DNA from: Erysipelotrichales bacterium
Lineage (GTDB): Bacteria; Bacillota_I; Bacilli_A; RFN20; CAG-826
Reading direction: 5' to 3'
NCBI GenBank assembly: GCA_022508535.1
Contig: JAFLUZ010000001.1
Span: forward strand, 62,001-126,000
Length of the DNA: 64,000 bases
In this document: in pieces, positions 48,425 through 55,573 of the stretch
Position numbering within the stretch: the stretch's first letter is position 1
Layout of the letters: the number at the start of each line of letters is the position of its first letter
Program-made: the position numbers and the translations under genes
Notes under the pieces: generated by a model
The model's input: the letters and a program-made list of their open reading frames with translations, nothing else
Databases searched by the model: none
Told to the model about the DNA's origin: nothing

Positions 48425-48994
48425 ATGAAAGAAATTTTAGTTGAAACATCTGCACGCCACGTACACGTGACTCAAGAAACATTAGAAACATTATTTGGAA
48501 AAGGTTATCAATTGACTGTAAAGAAAATGCTTTCTCAACCTGGACAATATGCTTCAAATGAAAGAGTTAAAATTGTTGGCACAAAGGGCGAATTAAATGC
48601 ATCTATATTAGGACCAGTTAGAAAAGAAGATCAAGTTGAGTTATCTCTTACTGATGCTCGCTCAATCGGTGTTACTGCACCAATTAGAGAATCTGGTGAT
48701 GTTAAAGAATCAGGATCTTGTAAATTAGTTGGACCATGTGGCGAAGTCGAATTAAAAGAAGGTGTCATTGCAGCAAAAAGACACATTCATATGACTGAAG
48801 AAGATGCAAAAGAATTTGGTGTTAAAGATAAAGAAATCGTATGTGTTGAAGTAAAATCTGCTGAGAGATCTTTAGTCTTTGGTGATGTCATTGTTCGTGT
48901 ATCAAATAGCTACGCTCTTGCTATGCACATTGATACAGATGAAAGCAATGCCGCAGCATTATCTGGTCAAGTATTTGGAAGAATTGTTAAATAA
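48425..48994 (+). CDS. pduL: PduL-type phosphate acyltransferase (phosphotransacetylase)
   Basis: 189 residues. Two PduL beta-barrel repeats with zinc-binding histidines: SARHVHVT near residue 10 and AKRHIHMTEEDA near 119. PduL enzymes transfer an acyl group between CoA and phosphate. The N-terminal microcompartment-targeting peptide is absent and no shell-protein gene is in the window, so this is probably the housekeeping phosphotransacetylase used with acetate kinase for ATP formation. AAGGAG ribosome site and its own strong promoter. Confidence 0.93.
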   Translation: MKEILVETSARHVHVTQETLETLFGKGYQLTVKKMLSQPGQYASNERVKIVGTKGELNASILGPVRKEDQVELSLTDARSIGVTAPIRESGDVKESGSCKLVGPCGEVELKEGVIAAKRHIHMTEEDAKEFGVKDKEIVCVEVKSAERSLVFGDVIVRVSNSYALAMHIDTDESNAAALSGQVFGRIVK

Positions 48995-49002
48995 TTAACT
49001 AT

Positions 49003-49260
49003 ATGGAATGTTATGTATATAGACCAACTGGTGTATGTTCACGCGAAATGAAAATATACCACGAAGATGGCAAAATTGTAAACTTTGAAGTGGTCGGAGG
49101 ATGTAATGGTAATTTAAAAGGTGTTGGAGCTTTACTTGCTGGAATGAAACTTGAAGAAGTAGAGCAAAGACTCCAAGGAATTACTTGTGGATTTAAAAAC
49201 ACATCATGTCCTGATCAACTATCAAAAGCAATTAAAGAAATTTTAAGTAAAAAAGTATAA
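49003..49260 (+). CDS. TSCPD-domain protein
   Basis: 85 residues with VCSREM, VGGCNGNLKG and the eponymous TSCPD (here NTSCPDQLSKAI), with four cysteines. The same fold occurs at the C-terminus of vitamin-B12-dependent ribonucleotide reductases; stand-alone members are common in anaerobic Firmicutes and of unknown role. No separate promoter or obvious ribosome site; it follows pduL by 8 bp and is likely co-transcribed. Confidence 0.88.
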   Translation: MECYVYRPTGVCSREMKIYHEDGKIVNFEVVGGCNGNLKGVGALLAGMKLEEVEQRLQGITCGFKNTSCPDQLSKAIKEILSKKV

Positions 49261-49302
49261 GATTTTAATTTGTCATCATAATTAATATTAAGGTGATTAA
49301 TT

Positions 49303-49578
49303 ATGAAGATGAAATCAAAGCACAAGAAGGAACAAGTGCAAATAGCAAAAGCTCTCTTTGAATTAGGTATGGACTTTAATGTTATAAAAGACATATCGGG
49401 AGTTGATGCAACAGATTTACTTCTTGATAAAGTTGGATTACTGGATTACGAAGATGAAAATAATCTTGACTTGGATAAGAATTTAGAAAATAATATTAAA
49501 GAAAAAGAAAATAGCATGTCTTATCAAGAATCACGTCATAAGGGAACGAACAAACGTGATAGCAACCCTGACAAATAG
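49303..49578 (+). CDS. Small charged protein of unknown function
   Basis: 91 residues, Lys/Glu/Asp-rich. The N-terminal half has a helix-turn-helix-like pattern, IAKALFELGMDFNVIKDISG, then VDATDLLL, that resembles the C-terminal helices of Rpn/PD-(D/E)XK-type proteins, but no nuclease domain is present. The C-terminal 40 residues look disordered. AAGGTGATT precedes the ATG. I do not recognise it. The metK leader RNA begins right after its stop. Confidence 0.6.
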   Translation: MKMKSKHKKEQVQIAKALFELGMDFNVIKDISGVDATDLLLDKVGLLDYEDENNLDLDKNLENNIKEKENSMSYQESRHKGTNKRDSNPDK

Positions 49579-49582
49579 TCAT

Positions 49583-49680
49583 GTAGGTGCTTTTCCCTAG
49601 CAGGGCCCACCCTGAGCGATAAGATATAGGAATAGTTTTTAGTAAAGCTTTCCTCTGTGGGAAGGCTTTTTCTTTTTTGG
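49583..49680 (+). promoter_or_regulatory. Structured metK leader with attenuator (unidentified riboswitch candidate)
   Basis: A compact fold lies directly upstream of metK. TTCCCTA (49593-49599) pairs with TAGGAA (49627-49632) and encloses the 5-bp hairpin CAGGG-CCCA-CCCTG (49601-49614) plus an asymmetric loop, AGCGATAAGATA. Downstream is a full terminator: AAGCTTTCC pairs with GGAAGGCTT (about 49646-49666) and is followed by a T-run. The AGGAA of the first stem could instead pair with TTCCT of the terminator's 5' arm, the classical mutually exclusive arrangement. It does not match the SAM-I, SMK or other leaders I can recall. S-adenosylmethionine as ligand is inference from metK. Confidence 0.55.
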
Positions 49681-49692
49681 AAAAGAGGAACT

Positions 49693-50847
49693 ATGGAAAC
49701 TAAAATTTTATTTACTAGCGAATCAGTATCAGAAGGACACCCTGATAAATTATGTGATCAAATCTCAGATGCAATATTAGACTATTGTTTGGCACATGAT
49801 CCAGAGTCTCATGTAGCATGTGAGTGCTTTGCAACAACGGAATATTTACTTATTGGAGGAGAAATAACTTCAAAGGCAAAACCAGATTATGAACGTATTG
49901 CTCGAGATGTTATGAGAAAAATTGGCTACACCAAAAGAGAATATGGAATTGGTGCAGATACTTGTAAGATTGAAGTAAAAGTTAAACATCAATCACTTGA
50001 CATCGCTCAAGGTGTTAATCAAGAAATTCAAGGGGCAGGAGATCAAGGAATTATGTTTGGCTATGCCACTAATGAATCAGATGGTTATATGCCACTACCA
50101 TTAGCGATTTCACATAAATTAGTAAGATATGCTTCTAATCTCCGTAAAATGGGTGTATTCAAATGGGCTCGTCCTGATATGAAAGCGCAAGTTACAATGG
50201 ATTATACAGATGTAAAAAATATTAAAGTTCATACTGTGTTAATGTCTGTGCAACATGATGATGATTATAATGAAGTAGAGTTTAAAAAATTCATTTATGA
50301 AGAAATTATGAAAAAAGTCGTTAAATCATTTGGTTTTAATGATGATTTTAAATGCCTTATTAATCCAACAGGAAGATTTGTTACAGGTGGACCAGAAGGT
50401 GATACAGGTCTTACCGGACGTAAAATTATCGTTGATACATATGGAGGAAGTGCTCGTCATGGCGGTGGAGCATTCTCTGGTAAGGATCCTTCTAAAGTGG
50501 ATCGCTCAGCAGCTTATATGGCACGTTATGTGGCCAAAAACCTCGTTGCAGCAGGAGTTGCTGATAAATTAGAAGTGCAACTTAGCTATGCAATTGGTGT
50601 TGCAAAACCATTAAGTGTAAATATTGAAGGTTTTGGCACTCTTAAATATGATGTAAAGAAGGTCCTTGAAGTTGTTGATAAATTATTTGATTTGACTCCA
50701 GCAGGAATTATCAATAAGTTAAGTTTGACAAAACCAAGTTTTAAATATGAAGATTTGGCGAGTTATGGACATTTTGGAAGACCAGATTTAGATTTGCCTT
50801 GGGAAAAATTAGATAAAGTTGATGAAATTAGAGCTATGCTTAAGTAG
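49693..50847 (+). CDS. metK: S-adenosylmethionine synthetase
   Basis: 384 residues from ATG 49693 (AGAGGA 4-9 bp upstream). Motifs: TSESVSEGHPDKLCDQISDA, GEITSKAKPDYE, GAGDQGIMFGYAT, NPTGRFVTGGPEGDTGLTGRK, and YGGSARHGGGAFSGKDPSKVDRSAAY. It makes SAM from methionine and ATP. Transcription must pass the terminator just upstream, so expression is probably controlled by attenuation in the leader. Confidence 0.97.
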   Translation: METKILFTSESVSEGHPDKLCDQISDAILDYCLAHDPESHVACECFATTEYLLIGGEITSKAKPDYERIARDVMRKIGYTKREYGIGADTCKIEVKVKHQSLDIAQGVNQEIQGAGDQGIMFGYATNESDGYMPLPLAISHKLVRYASNLRKMGVFKWARPDMKAQVTMDYTDVKNIKVHTVLMSVQHDDDYNEVEFKKFIYEEIMKKVVKSFGFNDDFKCLINPTGRFVTGGPEGDTGLTGRKIIVDTYGGSARHGGGAFSGKDPSKVDRSAAYMARYVAKNLVAAGVADKLEVQLSYAIGVAKPLSVNIEGFGTLKYDVKKVLEVVDKLFDLTPAGIINKLSLTKPSFKYEDLASYGHFGRPDLDLPWEKLDKVDEIRAMLK

Positions 50848-50931
50848 TATCAACTTGCATTTATACGAAATATAGCTTTTTATTTTATAAATTATTAACA
50901 AATTTATTTTGAAATGTTATATAATATAAGT

Positions 50932-51013
50932 GAGGAAGGTCCTAGATCAACCTAGTGACTAACTCCAAATGCTAGCAGCCGCCTAAGATTGAATGTTTCG
51001 AGCGGCTTTTTTG
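50932..51013 (+). ncRNA. Convergent small RNA, candidate antitoxin of a type I system
   Basis: TTAACA (50895-50900) and TATAAT (50920-50925) precede a short transcript that ends in a strong terminator: AGCCGC (50977-50982) pairs with GCGGCT (51002-51007), then TTTTTT. No credible ORF lies within it. It runs head-on into the 3' end of the small hydrophobic ORF on the minus strand (stop at 51017-51019), so its 3' half is complementary to that mRNA if the latter continues past its stop, as in Fst/RNAII or TxpA/RatA pairs. Confidence 0.45.
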
Positions 51014-51016
51014 TTT

Positions 51017-51115
51017 CTATTTACTCTTATTATTTCTAATAATTTCAATAATTGTAGTTATAATGTTTATTAAATTCACAATTATACTTGCAATATTGAT
51101 AAGTAAACTCACCAA
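51017..51115 (-). CDS. Small hydrophobic peptide, candidate type I toxin
   Basis: 32 codons from TTG 51115 (or 31 from GTG 51112), ending in TAG. The peptide is one Ile/Leu/Asn-rich membrane helix (LINIASIIVNLINIITTIIE) with a basic tail, RNNKSK. That is the plan of Fst, TxpA or holin-like type I toxins. A consensus AAAGGAG (51122-51128) stands 6 nt before the TTG. The ribosome site and start are buried in a 17-bp stem. A convergent small RNA overlaps the 3' region. Too short for ordinary gene finding, so real function is inference. Confidence 0.5.
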   Translation of the reverse strand: MVSLLINIASIIVNLINIITTIIEIIRNNKSK

Positions 51116-51153
51116 TGAAATCTCCTTTCTTACTTAGAGATTCCATCAGTGAG
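51108..51153 (-). promoter_or_regulatory. 17-bp stem sequestering the toxin ribosome site
   Basis: On the minus strand CTCACTGATGGAATCTC (51153-51137) pairs along its whole length with GAGATTTCATTGGTGAG (51124-51108), using three G-U pairs and no mismatch, with a 12-nt loop. The 3' arm contains part of the AAAGGAG, the TTG and the GTG start codons. Confidence 0.65.
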
Positions 51154-51168
51154 CTTTTTAGTTCTCAT
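51130..51168 (-). CDS. 12-residue leader ORF upstream of the hydrophobic peptide
   Basis: Encodes MRTKKLTDGISK and stops 1 nt before the AAAGGAG of the next ORF. Its own AAGGAG (51178-51183) is 9 nt upstream and is itself paired with CTCCT (51191-51195) in a small hairpin. Codons 6-12 form the 5' arm of the stem that hides the downstream ribosome site, so ribosomes translating this leader would open that stem. Confidence 0.45.
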   Translation of the reverse strand: MRTKKLTDGISK

Positions 51169-51226
51169 AGACATCATCTCCTTTTAGCATAGGAGTTTTG
51201 CACGCATAGACTTTTCTAGTCCCTTC

Positions 51227-51299
51227 ATTATACTTATAGTTGAGACAAAGTTTAAAAACGTAAAACAATCTCAAATTGAGACAAATTTGAGATTGTTTT
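51227..51299 (-). promoter_or_regulatory. Promoter and repeat region of the candidate toxin gene
   Basis: TATAAT on the minus strand at 51227-51232. Upstream, a perfect 14-bp inverted repeat has arms at 51262-51275 and 51286-51299, and the 10-mer TTGAGACAAA occurs at its centre (51276-51285) and again at 51240-51249 near the -35 position. No canonical -35 box is visible, so a regulator or stress sigma factor binding these repeats is possible. Confidence 0.4.
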
Positions 51300-51311
51300 G
51301 ATAATCAAAAA

Positions 51312-51390
51312 TAAAAAAAGTTATTTTGCTTAGAAACAAAATAACCAATATGTATTTTATCTTAATTACTGTGTTTTTTTATTCACATAC
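51312..51390 (-). ncRNA. Possible short RNA between the toxin locus and hpf
   Basis: An extended -10 (TGGTATAAT, minus strand, 51397-51405) is followed about 50 nt later by a terminator: the 9-bp stem GTTATTTTG/CAAAATAAC (51320-51328 with 51337-51345) and a T-run on the minus strand. It would give a transcript of about 80 nt with no convincing ORF. Function unknown. Confidence 0.3.
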
Positions 51391-51502
51391 ATTTAAATTA
51401 TACCATAAAAATTTATTATTTAAATACTATATTTTATCTCGATAAAATGCGACAATAATAGTGTGAGATATTGTAAACAATATTTGGAAAGGAGATAAGA
51501 TT

Positions 51503-52051
51503 ATGAAATACCAAATTATTGGAAAAAACATTGAGGTCACAGAAGGAATTAAAGAGGCATTATTAAGCAAGTTGAGTAGGATGGACAAATACTTTGTCAT
51601 TACTGATGATGTTGAATGCCGCGCTGTTGTGAGAACCTATAAAAATGGACAAAAAGTTGAAATTACAATCTTTACAAAAATGATGAATTTCCGTGCAGAG
51701 GTCACAGACGCTGATTTATATGCAGCTTTTGACTTGGCGGTTGATAGATTAGAAGGTCAAATGCGTAAACTAAAAACACGTTTAGATCGTCGTAATAGAG
51801 ATGGATTAGGCAAGTCAATTGCATTTGAAAACTTTGAAGCAGAAGCTGAACAAGAAAAAGAAGACGAAATAATTAGAACAAAATCATATTTGCTTAAACC
51901 AATGTCAGTGGAAGAAGCAATTACAAGAATGGAAGCTTTAGGACATGACTTCTTTATGTATCTAGATGATGAAGATGAAATGATTTCAGTCTTATATCGT
52001 AGAGATGACGGAGGCTTTGGTATTATCCAAGCAGAAAACAAATTAAAATAA
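51503..52051 (+). CDS. hpf: Ribosome hibernation promoting factor, long form
   Basis: 182 residues. N-terminal HPF/RaiA domain (QIIGKNIEVTEGIKEALLSKL, YKNGQKVEITI), an acidic linker, and a C-terminal dimerisation domain (VRTKSYLLKPMS-like start, here IIRTKSYLLKPMSVEEAI, ending FGIIQAE). Long HPF dimerises 70S ribosomes into inactive 100S particles in stationary phase. AAAGGAG ribosome site, followed by a UUCG-capped terminator. Confidence 0.96.
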   Translation: MKYQIIGKNIEVTEGIKEALLSKLSRMDKYFVITDDVECRAVVRTYKNGQKVEITIFTKMMNFRAEVTDADLYAAFDLAVDRLEGQMRKLKTRLDRRNRDGLGKSIAFENFEAEAEQEKEDEIIRTKSYLLKPMSVEEAITRMEALGHDFFMYLDDEDEMISVLYRRDDGGFGIIQAENKLK

Positions 52052-52057
52052 CCTATA

Positions 52058-52082
52058 AAAGAGACTTCGGTCTCTTTTTTGT
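52058..52082 (+). terminator. Rho-independent terminator after hpf
   Basis: AGAGAC-TTCG-GTCTCT (52060-52075) with a stable UUCG tetraloop, followed by TTTTTT. Confidence 0.9.
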
Positions 52083-52126
52083 TATTTTTTTTTACTCTTT
52101 TTCGTTTATTAATAATAGGTGATAAA

Positions 52127-53059
52127 ATGAAAATATGTATAATGAAATTCGGTGGTATAGCTACAAGCACTAAAAAAAATCGTGATTATATTGTAAATAT
52201 TATAAAGAATAATCATGATAAAATTCTGCTTGTTGCAAGTGCAATGGGAAGAGTTGGATTTCCTTATGCAACCGATACTTTATTAGAACTAATAGATGAT
52301 AAATACATTGATGAAAAAGAGAAAAATCGTTTGCTTGCTACAGGAGAAACTATTTCTAGCATTGTTTTAGCAAATCAATTAAAACAAAATGAAATCAATG
52401 CGTATGCATTATCTTTAAAAGAATTAGGTATCTACAAAAGCCATATTGATACAAGTAATATTTTGAAATTATTTGAAAAGTATGATGTTTTAATTGCACC
52501 TGGTTTTTTACTTTTAAATGAATTTGGAGAGGTTGAAACATTTTCGCGTGGAGGAGGAGACTATTCTGCAGTTATACTTGCTAATGCTTTAGGTATTAAA
52601 GAAGTGTATTTATATAAAGATGTGTCGGGTATCATGCCGTTTGTTTTTCCAGGATATAAAAATATCAAATGCTATGATAAACTTGACTACTCAGAAGCGT
52701 TAGCATTATCTAGTATCGGTTATAACATTGTTCAGAAAGAAGCATTAGAATTTGCGAAATTTAAAAAAATTTCTTTAGTTTTAAAAAGCTTTATTCTTGA
52801 AAATGATGGAACAACAATTTCAGAATTTGATGTTTCTCATAATTATATAGGCTCATCTTTTACCAAAGACTCAATCTTAATTGCGTCAAATAATATTGCA
52901 CTAATCAAAGAAGAATTAGAAAATTTCTTTTTAGATAATAGACTTTATTTCAAAGATGTATTAGAAAATGATAACTACCTCGAATTCAAATTTGGTGTAA
53001 ATCAATTGCAACTGGCAAAAAAGAAAGTTGTAGATCAATTTTTTGGAAAATTTTTATAA
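52127..53059 (+). CDS. Aspartate kinase, short form (DapG-like catalytic domain)
   Basis: 310 residues from ATG 52127 (AGGTGAT upstream); the upstream TTG extension is not supported. Amino-acid kinase motifs: MKFGGIATS, VASAMGRVGFPYATDTLLELI, ATGETISS, SRGGGDYSAVILANAL, YLYKDVSGIM. The VSAMGR..PYATD stretch is closest to DapG, the Bacillus isozyme linked to diaminopimelate/dipicolinate supply. The protein is about 90 residues shorter than usual; the tandem ACT domains are degenerate or reduced to one, so feedback control may be lost. No other lysine-pathway gene is adjacent. Confidence 0.82.
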   Translation: MKICIMKFGGIATSTKKNRDYIVNIIKNNHDKILLVASAMGRVGFPYATDTLLELIDDKYIDEKEKNRLLATGETISSIVLANQLKQNEINAYALSLKELGIYKSHIDTSNILKLFEKYDVLIAPGFLLLNEFGEVETFSRGGGDYSAVILANALGIKEVYLYKDVSGIMPFVFPGYKNIKCYDKLDYSEALALSSIGYNIVQKEALEFAKFKKISLVLKSFILENDGTTISEFDVSHNYIGSSFTKDSILIASNNIALIKEELENFFLDNRLYFKDVLENDNYLEFKFGVNQLQLAKKKVVDQFFGKFL

Positions 53060-53115
53060 AATTTTCTTCTATTAAAAGTGTTACATCTTGTGTATAATGT
53101 TATTGGTGATTTTTT

Positions 53116-53955
53116 ATGCCAAAAGTACTTGCATTAGACTTGGATGGGACACTTTTTTATCCTAAAAAGCGAATAAGAATGATTTCTAAAAGAAATATCA
53201 ATTTTATTCGTCGTTTTATTGATGAGGGTAATAAAGTGGTAATTTGTTCTGGTCGAAATATGCCATATGCTTTAAAAGTTCAAGAAAAATTAGATCGTAA
53301 AATTGATGTTATCGGTTGTAATTCATCATTTATTTATAGTAATGGAGAACTTATTAAATCATCTGCGATGCGAGCGCCAGAAGTAGGAGCAATGGTCAAA
53401 GAATTTTCGGATAAGTTCGGAATTCAAGTTTGGCTACTTATGTCAAAAAAACAAAGTCTTGTAATTGCAGGAAAACTTGGTCGAATTGCAAGATGGGTTT
53501 ATACATTCATATACTTTACTCATGGTATATACGCTGAAAAATATGTAATCTCTAATGATATTTTTAAAGAAGAAATTGAAACTGGCGAGATTTACAAATT
53601 AATGATGTTCTTTGGCTTAGGTAAAAAAGGCAAGAATAGAGCATGTGAGGCTAATAAATATATTCGCGAGCATTATCAAGATAAAGTTGAAGCATCTTGG
53701 ACCGATAATTTTATTGAATTAACTGCTCCAAATGTCTCAAAATCTAATGGCTTAAAAGATTATTGTAAGTTAAATAATATCGATTTAAATGATGTTTATG
53801 TTGTGGGAGATTCTGGAAATGATATTTCAATGTTCCAAGCATTTTATGAACATAGCTTCTGTATGAAACATAGCCCAGACAAAATAAAGAAATTTGCAAA
53901 ATATCATGTTAATCGAGTTGCAGATATTGAAAAATTAATAAAGGAGATAAAATAA
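53116..53955 (+). CDS. Cof-type HAD-family sugar phosphatase-like hydrolase
   Basis: 279 residues. HAD motif I ALDLDGTLF, then VVICSGRNMPYA, a C2-type cap domain, and motif IV VYVVGDSGNDISMFQAF with the K-x-NG region SKSNGLKDYCKL. Cof-type enzymes dephosphorylate sugar or nucleotide phosphates with broad specificity. Translationally coupled to the next gene (TAATG). Confidence 0.9.
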   Translation: MPKVLALDLDGTLFYPKKRIRMISKRNINFIRRFIDEGNKVVICSGRNMPYALKVQEKLDRKIDVIGCNSSFIYSNGELIKSSAMRAPEVGAMVKEFSDKFGIQVWLLMSKKQSLVIAGKLGRIARWVYTFIYFTHGIYAEKYVISNDIFKEEIETGEIYKLMMFFGLGKKGKNRACEANKYIREHYQDKVEASWTDNFIELTAPNVSKSNGLKDYCKLNNIDLNDVYVVGDSGNDISMFQAFYEHSFCMKHSPDKIKKFAKYHVNRVADIEKLIKEIK

Positions 53956-54794
53956 TGGATAATTTTAAACACACTCAAATGGCAACATATCTATATCTAA
54001 AGAATATTAGAGAAATGTTAGAGTATTCAACAAATGGAAGAAAAAAGACTAAAGAAGACTACGAAGGCAAGAAAAAAGTTTTTGAACAAGCAATCAATGA
54101 AAAAGGATTACTTGCTGAACTTGTAATAAAAAATAATCCGGATCAAGCAGAAAAAATTAAAGAAACATATGAAGATTTTTTATTTGATGTTTTCAATGAT
54201 CGCGTAATTACTTTTGAAGAAGATAAAATGATTTTTGATGTTGCGATGAAAATGAATTATTTCAAATCAATTTTCCAAGTAAGAGAACTCTTTAATTCGA
54301 TTTCTTGGTCACAAATCCAATTTGCTAAAACCAATCGTAAAGATGATTATGATAATTCAGTTGAAGAACTTTTAATTAAAGAAGATGTACTTTATCGCGT
54401 TGTCTTTATGCTAGTGCTTCATACTGCAATTAGAGATTCATTTATGGAATTTGTTACCGAAATGAATGCCTCAAAAGGTAACGCTAATCCACAAACAAAC
54501 TTCATTACTAATATCTTGTCACAATACTTACAAATGGCCGCAGGTATTATGGATAACAATAAGAGCATTACTGATACTGATTTTAATGAAGCAAAACATC
54601 GTTTCAAAACAACTATAGATGCAATTACTGGAAAACTAGGTAAGAAAAATTTACAAGATCAAGAAAATTACTTTGTGGCAGCACGTGAAGCTATTGATAA
54701 GGCATTAGTAAATTTAGAAAAAGTGTGGTACGAAGCTTATACTCCATTAATTAAAGAAACGATTGAATTTGAAAAGGCTAACCGCAAAAATTAA
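53955..54794 (+). CDS. Helical protein of unknown function
   Basis: 279 residues, entirely predicted helical, without signal peptide, membrane segment or cysteines. It has an acidic/basic mix and long amphipathic stretches. No family recognised. Its start shares a base with the HAD gene stop, so it is made with that hydrolase; a terminator follows at once. Confidence 0.75.
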   Translation: MDNFKHTQMATYLYLKNIREMLEYSTNGRKKTKEDYEGKKKVFEQAINEKGLLAELVIKNNPDQAEKIKETYEDFLFDVFNDRVITFEEDKMIFDVAMKMNYFKSIFQVRELFNSISWSQIQFAKTNRKDDYDNSVEELLIKEDVLYRVVFMLVLHTAIRDSFMEFVTEMNASKGNANPQTNFITNILSQYLQMAAGIMDNNKSITDTDFNEAKHRFKTTIDAITGKLGKKNLQDQENYFVAAREAIDKALVNLEKVWYEAYTPLIKETIEFEKANRKN

Positions 54795-54801
54795 AATTAT
54801 T

Positions 54802-54850
54802 TCGACAAATTGTGTGTTTATATATGACATAATTTGTCGATTTTTTATTT
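54802..54850 (+). terminator. Rho-independent terminator
   Basis: TCGACAAATT (54802-54811) pairs with AATTTGTCGA (54831-54840), extended by GTGT/ACAT-like inner pairs, followed by TTTTTTATTTTTTT. Confidence 0.85.
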
Positions 54851-54927
54851 TTTTCAAATAGTTTAAAGTTTTTGTTTTGCTTTTTGTGAAAAATACTTTA
54901 TTCTTTTGTTAAAGGGGTATGATATTT

Positions 54928-55140
54928 ATGAAAAAGGCAAAATTAGCAAAGTTTAGAGAATTAAGAAAGAAAAAAGGAATCAATCTAGATACAGTAGCAA
55001 AAGAACTTAATGTTTCCAAAGCTTACATATCTATGGTTGAAACAGGTAAGAGAAGTTTAGATTATCAAATGGCTATTAATATGGCGAGAATTTTTAATTC
55101 GACACCAGATGAACTTTTTTTAGATGACATGAATAAATAA
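54928..55140 (+). CDS. XRE-family helix-turn-helix regulator
   Basis: 70 residues from ATG 54928, spaced 10 nt from GGGG; the ATG at 54919 is too close to that ribosome site. The whole protein is one HTH-XRE domain (FRELRKKKGINLDTVAKEL, VSKAYISMVETGKRSLDY, ARIFNSTPDELFL). It is a stand-alone DNA-binding protein with no effector domain. Target unknown; the closest genes are a small membrane protein and a phosphatase. Confidence 0.88.
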   Translation: MKKAKLAKFRELRKKKGINLDTVAKELNVSKAYISMVETGKRSLDYQMAINMARIFNSTPDELFLDDMNK

Positions 55141-55213
55141 TCAATAATTTAAAATTATTGAAACACTTATGTAATCATGATACAATAATTAAGACTCAAA
55201 GGAGAGCTTGATT

Positions 55214-55543
55214 ATGAAAAAGAAAAAAGTTAGTACCAAAGAATTAGTAGGATATATTATTGCTGGCGTTATCGCCTTATTCGGATTATCTTTAATGATA
55301 ACTCATACAGTAGGTGTTTATTTACCAGTTTTAAATAGTGAGAACGCAATTGTTATCGCAGAAAATAATGTGATGACCGCTTTAAAAATCGGCTTAGATT
55401 TCTTGGGATGGGGAATTATTTTCTTAGCAATTGGTGTCATTGTGGCATTAATAATCCTATTAACTGTAGCTAAAAAAGTTGATCTTGATGTTGAAAAGAA
55501 TCAACGTCGTGCTCAAAGACTTGGTCAAATTAGAGAGAACTAA
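55214..55543 (+). CDS. Small membrane protein of unknown function
   Basis: 109 residues from ATG 55214 (GGAG 9 nt upstream; the in-frame TTG at 55208 is unlikely). Two membrane helices (about 13-35 and 63-88) with a short external loop and a charged C-terminal cytoplasmic tail. No motif recognised. The terminator for this gene begins inside its last codons. Confidence 0.72.
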   Translation: MKKKKVSTKELVGYIIAGVIALFGLSLMITHTVGVYLPVLNSENAIVIAENNVMTALKIGLDFLGWGIIFLAIGVIVALIILLTVAKKVDLDVEKNQRRAQRLGQIREN

Positions 55544-55560
55544 AATTCTCTCTTTTTTCT
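55532..55560 (+). terminator. Rho-independent terminator
   Basis: AGAGAGAA (55532-55539) pairs with TTCTCTCT (55546-55553), followed by TTTTT; it overlaps the end of the small membrane gene. Confidence 0.8.
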
Positions 55561-55573
55561 TAGGAATATATAT

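Noticed and set aside
49583-49680. SAM-I (S-box) or SMK riboswitch before metK
   Set aside because: The conserved core sequences of these classes as I know them are absent; kept instead as an unidentified attenuator.
50932-51013. Small SRP RNA or 6S RNA
   Set aside because: The SRP core (GGTCAGG with GGAAGCAG) is absent and the unit is too short for 6S RNA.
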